Shown here one piece after another: positions 1 through 5,304 of a DNA stretch of 5,304 bases. The DNA comes from an uncultured Rhodanobacter sp. (GTDB taxonomy: Bacteria > Pseudomonadota > Gammaproteobacteria > Xanthomonadales > Rhodanobacteraceae): NCBI GenBank assembly GCA_903827735.1, contig CAIKJM010000549.1, positions 1 through 5,304 of the forward strand, given 5' to 3'. The notes under the pieces were generated by a model. The model was not told the origin of the DNA, did not search any database, and was given only the letters and a program-made list of their open reading frames with translations. The translations under genes were made by a program, and so were the position numbers. Numbering within the stretch: the first letter of the stretch is position 1; every line of letters starts with the position of its first letter.

Positions 1-397
1 CCGACGCGTCGCGCTCCACCGTGATCACCGGATGGATGACCGCGTGGATCTGCACTGTGTCGGAGAGCACCATGCTGGTGGTGTCGATCAGAAACGGCAT
101 GTCGTCGGTGACGACCTGGAGCAGGCTGCGGCCAGCCGAGCCCTGCTCCGGGTTCACCACACGCACTACGGCGTGACCGGGCGGGCGCTGCTGCGCAAAG
201 GCCAGCAGGCTGGCGACGAGCTCGGCCCACTGTGCCGGCGTGTGCAGTTCGATATCGCTGCCGGTAAGTCGGGCGAAAAAGGCCTGACAGAAAATCTTGG
301 CCTCCGCGAGGCGTTCCGGCGGCAGGCCGGCGTTTTTCAGTTCCTCAAAAACCACGGACGATAGGGAGTGATCGTTAACCGCGTGAATCGCATTCAT
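1..397 (-). CDS. gdhB: NAD-specific glutamate dehydrogenase, large (GDH2/180-kDa class), N-terminal fragment
   Basis: This enzyme class oxidatively deaminates L-glutamate to 2-oxoglutarate and ammonia with NAD+ in the cytoplasm, mainly for glutamate catabolism. Only the first 132 codons are present; the gene runs off the left edge, and the family is usually about 1600 residues. The translation begins MNAIHAVNDHSLSSV. It contains the N-terminal ACT-like region typical of the class, with RVVNP at residues 79-83 and the signature DMPFLID at 99-105, followed by IHAVIHPVITVER (117-129). This resembles the start of Pseudomonas aeruginosa GdhB. The catalytic domain is outside the window. The start is uncertain because no good Shine-Dalgarno precedes 397. 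In-frame ATGs also exist at 463 and 493 (22 or 32 extra residues), but that extension has no family resemblance that I can see. An in-frame TGA at 496-494 limits any longer start. The gene is transcribed away from the pump operon. The family call is confident; the symbol is borrowed from Pseudomonas. Confidence 0.88.
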   Translation of the reverse strand, partial: MNAIHAVNDHSLSSVVFEELKNAGLPPERLAEAKIFCQAFFARLTGSDIELHTPAQWAELVASLLAFAQQRPPGHAVVRVVNPEQGSAGRSLLQVVTDDMPFLIDTTSMVLSDTVQIHAVIHPVITVERDAS

Positions 398-468
398 GGC
401 GTCTACTGATGAGTGGAAACGGGAAAAAGGGGGTAAAAAGCCTTGGAAGGATACGCCCCGCATGTGAC

Positions 469-519
469 TGAATCCACCCGCGCTGCCGCGCATTCACCAT
501 GCGATTGCGCATGGATTCA
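469..519 (-). promoter_or_regulatory. Overlapping inverted repeats in the dehydrogenase upstream region
   Basis: Two perfect inverted repeats share bases. TGAATCCA (469-476) pairs with TGGATTCA (512-519), and CCATGCG (497-503) pairs with CGCATGG (508-514) across a 4-base loop. Because 512-514 belong to both, the two hairpins cannot form together in one RNA. If transcribed on the minus strand they would lie 72-122 bases before the dehydrogenase start at 397. No T-run follows, so this is not a standard terminator. A role as operator or leader structure is inference, and chance is possible. Confidence 0.25.
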
Positions 520-696
520 TCGGTAAAGCGCGAGCGCAGACTCACCGCGCCGATCGACTATGCAACCCCTGCGCTCTAACAAGCCCGATCCGCCGAGCGA
601 ATGCACGCCTTTCCGCAGGCACGGATACGTCGGGGAAAGAAGAAGCAACCGGCTTCTGTGGCGCCCATCCATGAGCCCCTTCGTTTCACACCGACC

Positions 697-723
697 TTCA
701 CAACGAAAGTGGAATGCTATTAG
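697..723 (+). promoter_or_regulatory. Candidate extended -10 promoter for the efflux operon
   Basis: TGCTATTAG at 715-723 fits an extended -10 element (TGn followed by TATTAG). A possible -35, TTCACA, lies at 697-702 with a short 15-base spacer. Transcription from here would give a leader of about 320 bases before the adaptor start at 1051. The match was made by eye, and such motifs arise by chance, so this is only a candidate. Confidence 0.2.
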
Positions 724-760
724 TGGGAATTAGGGACGTCGATCATGCGGCTGTGCGGAA

Positions 761-792
761 GATTGAGCAGATGACGATTGCTTCTGCTAATC
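761..792 (+). promoter_or_regulatory. Interrupted inverted repeat upstream of efflux operon
   Basis: The arms GATT-g-AGCAGA (761-771) and TCTGCTAATC (783-792) pair over 10 bases with a single bulged G at 765 and an 11-base loop. It lies between the two weak promoter candidates and about 260 bases before the adaptor start. It could be a protein-binding site or a leader hairpin. It lacks a following T-run, so it is not an intrinsic terminator. No known operator consensus was recognised. Confidence 0.3.
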
Positions 793-807
793 ACTGGTGT
801 TGAACGG

Positions 808-835
808 CAGTTAAAAGTAAACTGTCCGGTATAGT
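808..835 (+). promoter_or_regulatory. Second candidate promoter with imperfect dyad
   Basis: TATAGT at 830-835 resembles a -10 hexamer. The base run 16 upstream (CAGTTA, 808-813) is a poor -35, while a better-looking TTGAAC at 800-805 is too far away (24 bases). The overlapping 15-mer ACTGTCCGGTATAGT (821-835) is an imperfect dyad around a central G, with five of seven positions complementary, of the kind bound by TetR-family repressors. Both readings are weak. A start here would give a leader of roughly 200 bases. Confidence 0.2.
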
Positions 836-870
836 AGTGTTTTGGGTACCCCGGATGAGCATTGGTGCGC

Positions 871-913
871 TAGCGTTTTCGCCGGCAGCGCCGGTGCAAG
901 CGATAGGACGCTA
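871..913 (+). promoter_or_regulatory. Two-tier inverted repeat in efflux operon leader
   Basis: The outer arms TAGCGT (871-876) and ACGCTA (908-913) enclose a tight GC hairpin, CCGGC (882-886) with GCCGG (890-894) over a 3-base loop. The 8-base palindrome CGCTAGCG (868-875) overlaps the left arm. In RNA this could form a stem-loop about 140 bases before the adaptor start. No T-run follows. GC-rich DNA makes such pairings common, so functional meaning is uncertain. Confidence 0.2.
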
Positions 914-1041
914 CCCGCGTTGGAACTGGCTTTTTTCACGACATTTGGCCTAGCAGAATGATGATGAATCGACCCTTCGCCCCTTCTGCCGCGCCGCAAC
1001 AAGAATCGTAAACCTCTCCCCATTTCGATCAAGCAAGCTCT

Positions 1042-1045
1042 GGAG
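1042..1045 (+). promoter_or_regulatory. Ribosome binding site of the adaptor gene
   Basis: GGAG ends five bases before the ATG at 1051. It supports this start, which also gives a complete lipoprotein signal peptide directly at the N-terminus. Confidence 0.75.
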
Positions 1046-1050
1046 CTCAC

Positions 1051-2271
1051 ATGAAGTCCTCGTTACTGCGCACACCGGCGTTGTGCCTGGCCCTGCTGGC
1101 GATCGCCGCCTGCGGCAAAGGCAAGGATCAACAGCAGCAACAGCAGCCGCCGCCGGAAGTGGGCGTGGTCAAGGCTGAGCCCACCAACTCGCCGCTGACC
1201 CGTGATCTGGTCGGCCGCCTCTCGCCCTACCGATCGGCCGATGTGCGCGCTCGCGTGGCCGGCGTGCTGCTGCGGCGGGTTTATGACGAGGGCACCGACG
1301 TCAAAGAAGGCCAGGTGCTGTTTCTGATCGATCCGGCACCCCTGAAGGCCGCGCTCGATTCTAGCCTTGCCGCGCTGGCGCAGGCGCAGGCCACGTACGC
1401 GAATAACAAGGTGGCCGCCGAGCGCGCCCATTCGCTGGCTCCCAGCGGCTATATCGCCAAGTCCGACCTGGATACGGCCGATGCGAACGAGCGCACCGCC
1501 GCCGCTTCGGTGCAGCAGGCCAAGGCCAACGTGCAGACTGCGCGGATCAACCTCGGATACGCCAGCGTGCGGTCGCCGATCGATGGCCGCGCCGAGCAGC
1601 AGCAGGTCACCGAGGGCGCTCTAGTGGGCCAGAGCGACGCGACGCTGCTGACCACGGTCGACCAGATCGACCCGCTGTATGTCAACTTCACCCTCAGCGC
1701 GAGCGAGCTGGAGAAAATGCGCGCCGCTCAGACCAGTGGCGGCGTCACCCTCGCCGACCCGAACACCGCTGTGGTGCAGATCGTGATGCCCGACGGCAGC
1801 CGTTACGGTCAGCAGGGCACGCTGGATTTCTCTTCGGCCACGGTTGACCCCACCACCGGCTCGATCAACCTGCGTGCCAAGGTGCCCAATCCGCAGCACA
1901 GCCTGCTGCCGGGCCTGTATGTCACGATCAAGGCCGATCTCGGCGAACAGCACAACATCTTCCTGGTGCCACAGCCGGCGCTGCAGCGCGACACCACCGG
2001 TGCCTACCTGATGGTGGTCGGCGAAGACGGCAAGGTTGCCCGCAAGAACGTCTCGGCCGACCAGACCGCCGGCAGCAACTGGGTGGTGACCAGCGGCCTT
2101 AAAACCGGTGATCAGATCATCGTCTCCGGACTGCAGACCGTGAAGGAAGGCGCGCCGGCCAAGGCACAGCCATGGCAGCCGGGGCAGGATCCCGGCGCCA
2201 GCCAGCCGGGTCAGGCCGGCAACCAGCCCGCCGCAGCACAGGGCGGCAAAGCCCCGTCCGACAAGCAGTAA
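1051..2271 (+). CDS. RND efflux periplasmic adaptor (membrane fusion protein, AcrA/MexA-like lipoprotein)
   Basis: This adaptor links the inner-membrane RND pump to an outer-membrane channel. It is 406 residues long (AcrA is 397). The N-terminus is a lipoprotein signal with lipobox IAAC and acylated Cys21. Gly22, not Asp, follows, so the signal does not call for inner-membrane retention by the Asp+2 rule. Next come Q27-Q32 and P33-P35, a short flexible linker. The first lipoyl half is at about 65-93 (EGTDVKEGQVLFLID, 80-94 region). The alpha-hairpin runs from about 95 to 170, with the hairpin-tip region at R125, L129 and SGYIAKSDLD. The second lipoyl half is at about 171-205 (SPIDGR, TEGALV). 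The beta-barrel is at about 206-300 (DPTTGSINLRAKVPNP, LLPGLYV), then the membrane-proximal domain to about 370. The last ~35 residues are a Gln/Pro/Ala/Gly-rich tail. At the third position of the RLS docking motif, Ala136 replaces Ser. The pump gene follows 12 bp downstream, so the two are surely cotranscribed. Exact substrates cannot be read from this protein. Confidence 0.95.
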   Translation: MKSSLLRTPALCLALLAIAACGKGKDQQQQQQPPPEVGVVKAEPTNSPLTRDLVGRLSPYRSADVRARVAGVLLRRVYDEGTDVKEGQVLFLIDPAPLKAALDSSLAALAQAQATYANNKVAAERAHSLAPSGYIAKSDLDTADANERTAAASVQQAKANVQTARINLGYASVRSPIDGRAEQQQVTEGALVGQSDATLLTTVDQIDPLYVNFTLSASELEKMRAAQTSGGVTLADPNTAVVQIVMPDGSRYGQQGTLDFSSATVDPTTGSINLRAKVPNPQHSLLPGLYVTIKADLGEQHNIFLVPQPALQRDTTGAYLMVVGEDGKVARKNVSADQTAGSNWVVTSGLKTGDQIIVSGLQTVKEGAPAKAQPWQPGQDPGASQPGQAGNQPAAAQGGKAPSDKQ

Positions 2272-2272
2272 C

Positions 2273-2276
2273 GGAG
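2273..2276 (+). promoter_or_regulatory. Ribosome binding site of the pump gene
   Basis: GGAG begins two bases after the adaptor stop codon and ends seven bases before the ATG at 2284. It fixes the pump start, where the protein begins MPSFFIDRPIFAWV as RND pumps usually do. Confidence 0.75.
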
Positions 2277-2283
2277 CCCGATC

Positions 2284-5200
2284 ATGCCGAGTTTTTTCAT
2301 TGACCGCCCGATTTTTGCGTGGGTGGTAGCGATCCTCATCACCCTCGTCGGCACCCTCTCGGTGCTGAACATGGGCGTGGAGTCGTACCCGAATATCGCG
2401 CCGCCGCAGGTCACCGTCACCGCCACCTACCCCGGCGCCAGCGCTGACACCGTCGAGAAGACCGTGACCCAGGTGATCGAGCAGCAGCTGACCGGTATCG
2501 ATCACCTGCTGTACTTCAGCTCGTCCTCCAGCTCCAACGGCACCGCCACGGTGACGCTGACGTTCGAGACCGGCACCGACCCCGATATTGCCCAGGTGCA
2601 GGCCCAGAACAAGGTCTCGCTGGCCACACCGCGACTGCCGACCGAAGTGTCCCAGCAGGGCGTGATCGTCGCCAAGAGCAATCCTGACTTCCTGATGTTC
2701 CTGGCGCTGGTCTCGGACAATCCGGCCATCGACGGCGACCGCCTCAACGACATCGTGTCGTCGCAGGTACTCGATCAGATCGGCCGCATCTCCGGCGTGG
2801 GCAACACGCGCCAGATCGGTTCGGAGTACGCCATGCGCATCTGGCTGAATCCGGACAAGCTGCAGGGCTACGGCCTGTCGGCTTCAGCCGTGCAAAGCGC
2901 CATCTCGGCGCAGAACGTGCAGTTTGCGGCGGGCTCACTCGGCTCCGATCCGGCGGCCAAGGGCCAGGGCTTCAGCGCCACCGTGTCGGCCGAGGGTCGT
3001 TTCTCCTCGCCGGAGGAATTCGGCAACATCATCCTGCGCGCTAACAACAACGGAACCGTGGTCAAGCTCAGCGACGTGGCCCGCATCACCTTCGGTCCGC
3101 AGACCTATGGCCTGGGCGCAACGTATAACGGCAAACCTGCCGGTGCTTTCGGCGTGCAGCTGCTGCCGGGCGGCAACGCGCTGGATGTGGCCACCGCGGT
3201 TCGCTCGAAGATGGATGAACTGGCCAAGTCGTTTCCGCCTGGCGTGCATTACATCGTCCCTTACGACAGCACGCCGTTCGTCAAAATCTCGATCAAGGAA
3301 GTGATCGAGACGCTGGTCGAGGCCATCATCCTGGTCTTCCTGGTGATGCTGATCTTCCTGCAGAACTTCCGCGCGACGATCATCCCCACCCTGGTCATTC
3401 CCGTAGTCTTGCTGGGTACATTCATTGGCCTGCTGCCGCTGGGTTTCACGATTAACCAGCTGACCCTGTTCGGCATGGTGCTGGCCATCGGTATCGTGGT
3501 GGATGACGCGATCGTGGTGATCGAGAACGTCGAACGCATTATGAGCGAGGAAGGTCTCTCGCCCAAGGACGCTACGCGCAAGGCGATGGGCCAGATTACC
3601 GGCGCTATTGTGGCCATCACCGTAGTGCTTGCAGCGGTGTTCGTGCCGTCGGCGTTCCAGCCCGGCGCGTCGGGCGTGATCTACAAGCAGTTCGCGCTGA
3701 CCATCGCCGTGTCGATGGGTTTCTCGGCATTCCTGGCTTTGTCATTCACGCCAGCGCTGTGCGCGAGCTTCCTCAAGCCCACGCACGACGAGAAAAAGAA
3801 CGTCGTGTACCGCGGCTTCAACAAGGCGTTCGATCGGGTCAACAAGACCTACACCGGACATATCGGCAGCGCGGTGAAACATGCGCCGCGCTGGATGATC
3901 GTGTTCGTGGTCATCTGCGTGCTGGCCGGCGTCCTTTTCTCGCGCTTGCCCACCAGCTTCGTGCCCAGTGAGGATCAGGGCTTTGCGCTGGCGATCGTGT
4001 CACTACCGCCGAACGCATCCCTGCAGCGCACGCAGGGCGTGATGAAGCAGATTCGCGACGTCTTGCTCAAAGACAAGACCAATGTCGCCGGTGTGTTTCA
4101 GATCTCCGGCTTCAGCTTTGTGGGCTCCGGTGAAAATACCGGCATGGCCTTCATCAAGCTCACGGACTGGGCCGATCGAAGTACTACCGCCGATGATTTT
4201 ATCCAGCAGGCCAACGGCAAGCTCCACGGCATCCGTGACGCGCAGGTCTTTGTGGTCAACCTGCCGACCATTCGCGGCCTGAGCCAGTTCGGCGGCATCG
4301 ACATGTATCTACAGGCGCGTGCGGGCCAGTCGCGAGACGATCTGACCAAGGCGCGCAACACCGTGCTTGGCATGGCGTCCAAGGACAAGACGCTGGCCAA
4401 GATCCGCCCCAATACGCTGGAGGATGCGCCACAGCTGAATCTCACCGTGGATCGCGTGCAGGCGCAGTCGATGGGCCTGTCGGTCAGCGATATCTATACC
4501 GCAATCCAGCTCACGCTCGCGCCGGTGTACATAAACGACTTTGCGTACGGTGGCCGCGTCAAGCGCGTCTATGTCGAAGCGGACCAGCAGTACCGCATGG
4601 ACCCGAACGCGTTCCAGCACATTTTCACACCGAGCACGCTGAGCAGCACCAGCAGCACGTCGGCGACGTCGAGTTCGACCAGTACGAGCTCGACCAGCAG
4701 TTCGACGACGAGCTCGACCAGCTCCAGCACGTCGACCAGCAGCACGAATCCGTACAACATGATTCCGTTGGCCAGCGTGGTGAAGGCGACCTGGGGCATG
4801 GCATCGCCCGCATTGACCCGTTACAACGGCTACTCCGCGGTGGAAATCGTGGGTGACGCTGCACCGGGCTATTCGACCGGCCAGGCCATCACCACGATGG
4901 AGCAGATCGTCGACCAGCACTTGTCGAAGGATTACGGCTACGACTGGACAGGTCAGTCGTATCAGGAGCTGCTCTCGGGCAACTCCGCCACCTTGCTGAT
5001 GGTGCTGTCGGTGGTGATCGTGTTCCTCTGCCTTTCGGCGCTGTATGAAAGCTGGTCGATTCCGGTGGCCGTGTTGCTGGTGGTGCCGCTGGGCATGCTC
5101 GGCGTGGTGGTGTTCGAAATGCTGCGCGGCCTGCCCAACGACATCTACTTCAAGATCGGTCTGATCACGGTGATGGGTCTGGCAGCCAAGAACGCCATTC

Positions 5201-5304
5201 TGATCATCGAGTTCGCGGTGGAGAAGCAGGCCGAAGGCAAGACACTGCGCGAGGGCGTCATCGAAGCGGCCCAGCTGCGTCTGCGCCCCATCCTGATGAC
5301 CTCG
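2284..5304 (+). CDS. HAE-1 family RND multidrug efflux pump (AcrB/MexB-like), C-terminus cut by window end
   Basis: This inner-membrane trimeric proton/drug antiporter is the motor of a tripartite exporter. 1007 codons are present; by comparison with AcrB about 70 residues, including TM11-12, lie beyond the edge. TM1 is at about 10-28, TM2-TM6 at about 341-493 and TM7 at 537-553. TM8-TM10 are at about 903-976. Two large periplasmic loops lie between TM1 and TM2 and between TM7 and TM8. The proton relay is intact: D407 and D408 in IGIVVDDAIVVIENVE, K969 in LAAKNAIL, and R999 and T1006 (AcrB K940, R971, T978). Of the AcrB Phe-rich drug pocket, F136, F605, F610, F612 and F623 are retained (AcrB F136, F610, F615, F617, F628), while the F178 position is Ile. 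GFSF replaces GFGF at the switch loop. An unusual Ser/Thr tract at 787-821 interrupts the docking domain (see separate entry). The HAE-1 type, not the heavy-metal type, is clear. Drug specificity is not. An outer-membrane channel gene may follow downstream, outside the window. Confidence 0.95.
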   Translation, partial: MPSFFIDRPIFAWVVAILITLVGTLSVLNMGVESYPNIAPPQVTVTATYPGASADTVEKTVTQVIEQQLTGIDHLLYFSSSSSSNGTATVTLTFETGTDPDIAQVQAQNKVSLATPRLPTEVSQQGVIVAKSNPDFLMFLALVSDNPAIDGDRLNDIVSSQVLDQIGRISGVGNTRQIGSEYAMRIWLNPDKLQGYGLSASAVQSAISAQNVQFAAGSLGSDPAAKGQGFSATVSAEGRFSSPEEFGNIILRANNNGTVVKLSDVARITFGPQTYGLGATYNGKPAGAFGVQLLPGGNALDVATAVRSKMDELAKSFPPGVHYIVPYDSTPFVKISIKEVIETLVEAIILVFLVMLIFLQNFRATIIPTLVIPVVLLGTFIGLLPLGFTINQLTLFGMVLAIGIVVDDAIVVIENVERIMSEEGLSPKDATRKAMGQITGAIVAITVVLAAVFVPSAFQPGASGVIYKQFALTIAVSMGFSAFLALSFTPALCASFLKPTHDEKKNVVYRGFNKAFDRVNKTYTGHIGSAVKHAPRWMIVFVVICVLAGVLFSRLPTSFVPSEDQGFALAIVSLPPNASLQRTQGVMKQIRDVLLKDKTNVAGVFQISGFSFVGSGENTGMAFIKLTDWADRSTTADDFIQQANGKLHGIRDAQVFVVNLPTIRGLSQFGGIDMYLQARAGQSRDDLTKARNTVLGMASKDKTLAKIRPNTLEDAPQLNLTVDRVQAQSMGLSVSDIYTAIQLTLAPVYINDFAYGGRVKRVYVEADQQYRMDPNAFQHIFTPSTLSSTSSTSATSSSTSTSSTSSSTTSSTSSSTSTSSTNPYNMIPLASVVKATWGMASPALTRYNGYSAVEIVGDAAPGYSTGQAITTMEQIVDQHLSKDYGYDWTGQSYQELLSGNSATLLMVLSVVIVFLCLSALYESWSIPVAVLLVVPLGMLGVVVFEMLRGLPNDIYFKIGLITVMGLAAKNAILIIEFAVEKQAEGKTLREGVIEAAQLRLRPILMTS
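4642..4746 (+). repeat. Ser/Thr low-complexity coding tract in the pump docking domain
   Basis: Residues 787-821 of the pump are 22 Ser, 12 Thr and one Ala (A794). The flanks align cleanly with AcrB: YRMDPNAFQHIF before it (770-781), and MIPLASVV and RYNGYSAVEIVG after it. The reading frame is therefore continuous and this is a true insertion. By count, P783-M826 takes the place of only about seven AcrB residues (around 792-798, including D795), a net gain of about 37. The DNA is built from AGC, AGT, TCG, TCC, ACC and ACG codons in mixed order. It includes a 15 bp direct repeat, ACGAGCTCGACCAGC, at 4684-4698 and 4708-4722. TCGACCAG occurs four times (4675, 4690, 4714, 4732), at spacings that are multiples of three. 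This pattern fits old in-frame slippage or duplication followed by drift. Function is unknown. Confidence 0.9.

Larger units (their letters stand above)
398..1050. other. Divergent intergenic region between glutamate dehydrogenase and efflux operon
   Basis: This 653 bp stretch has no ORF I would call a gene. The 79-codon minus-strand frame at 811-1050 starts with GTG, has no recognisable product and runs antisense through the pump leader, so I leave it out. The region must hold the promoters of both flanking genes. It contains inverted repeats at 469-519, 641-657, 761-792 and 871-913. A pyrimidine-rich run (read on the minus strand) at about 415-440 lies just ahead of the dehydrogenase start. 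The part around 700-850 is visibly richer in A and T than the coding sequence, as expected for a promoter region. I see no tRNA, rRNA, riboswitch consensus or mobile-element end. No gene for a local repressor is here; if there is one it lies elsewhere. Confidence 0.7.

Noticed and set aside
32..364. A 110-codon plus-strand frame at the left edge.
   Set aside because: It is antisense to the glutamate dehydrogenase N-terminus, whose DMPFLID signature identifies the minus strand as coding.
641..657. AGAAGC/GCTTCT hairpin as a possible terminator.
   Set aside because: The stem has only six pairs. The minus-strand side is followed by TCTTTCCCC, not a T-run, and no gene ends there.
811..1050. A 79-codon minus-strand frame in the intergenic region.
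   Set aside because: It has a GTG start, no recognisable product and no evident ribosome site, and it runs through the expected promoter and leader of the efflux operon.
1621..2505. A 294-codon minus-strand frame opposite the adaptor and pump start.
   Set aside because: It lies wholly antisense to two well-supported genes, and its His/Arg/Gly/Leu-rich composition is typical of a GC-rich shadow frame with no recognisable domain.
4642..4746. The Ser/Thr tract as a frameshift or a CRISPR-like array.
   Set aside because: The frame matches RND sequence on both sides, and the repeats are short, irregular and coding, with no constant repeat-spacer pattern.
4569..4920. Minus-strand frames rich in Leu/Val/Glu or Trp/Ser opposite the pump tract, one resembling a hydrophobic small protein.
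   Set aside because: They are antisense readings of the Ser/Thr codon repeat. The plus-strand frame is continuous and homologous to RND pumps on both sides.

Overview
The window looks like GC-rich gammaproteobacterial chromosome. The best guess is the Xanthomonadales (a Rhodanobacter, Dyella or Luteibacter type organism). That guess rests on protein style and gene content and is not proven by anything in the window. Two transcription units point away from each other across a 653 bp gap.

Left, minus strand (1-397): the N-terminal 132 codons of a large NAD-specific glutamate dehydrogenase of the ~1600-residue GDH class. The rest lies beyond the left edge. Centre (398-1050): a divergent intergenic region with no convincing gene. 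It holds several inverted repeats, two weak promoter candidates facing right, and tiny upstream ORFs of doubtful status. No regulator gene lies in it, although pump operons of this type often have a divergent TetR-family repressor.

Right, plus strand (1051-5304): a two-gene operon for an AcrAB/MexAB-type (HAE-1) RND efflux pump. The first gene encodes a lipoprotein periplasmic adaptor (406 aa). After 12 bp comes the inner-membrane pump, open at the right edge after 1007 codons (about 70 residues short of complete). Adaptor and pump would form the inner-membrane and periplasmic parts of a tripartite, proton-driven exporter. Its outer-membrane channel is not in the window. The proton-relay residues (D407, D408, K969, R999, T1006) and most of the Phe-rich drug pocket are present, so the pump looks functional.

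The most unusual feature is an in-frame, almost pure Ser/Thr tract (35 residues, 34 of them Ser or Thr) in the pump. By alignment recalled from AcrB, it sits at the tip of the C-terminal docking hairpin that faces the outer-membrane channel. The rest of the window is an ordinary efflux operon beside a housekeeping gene; no new defence, mobile or RNA-guided system is visible.
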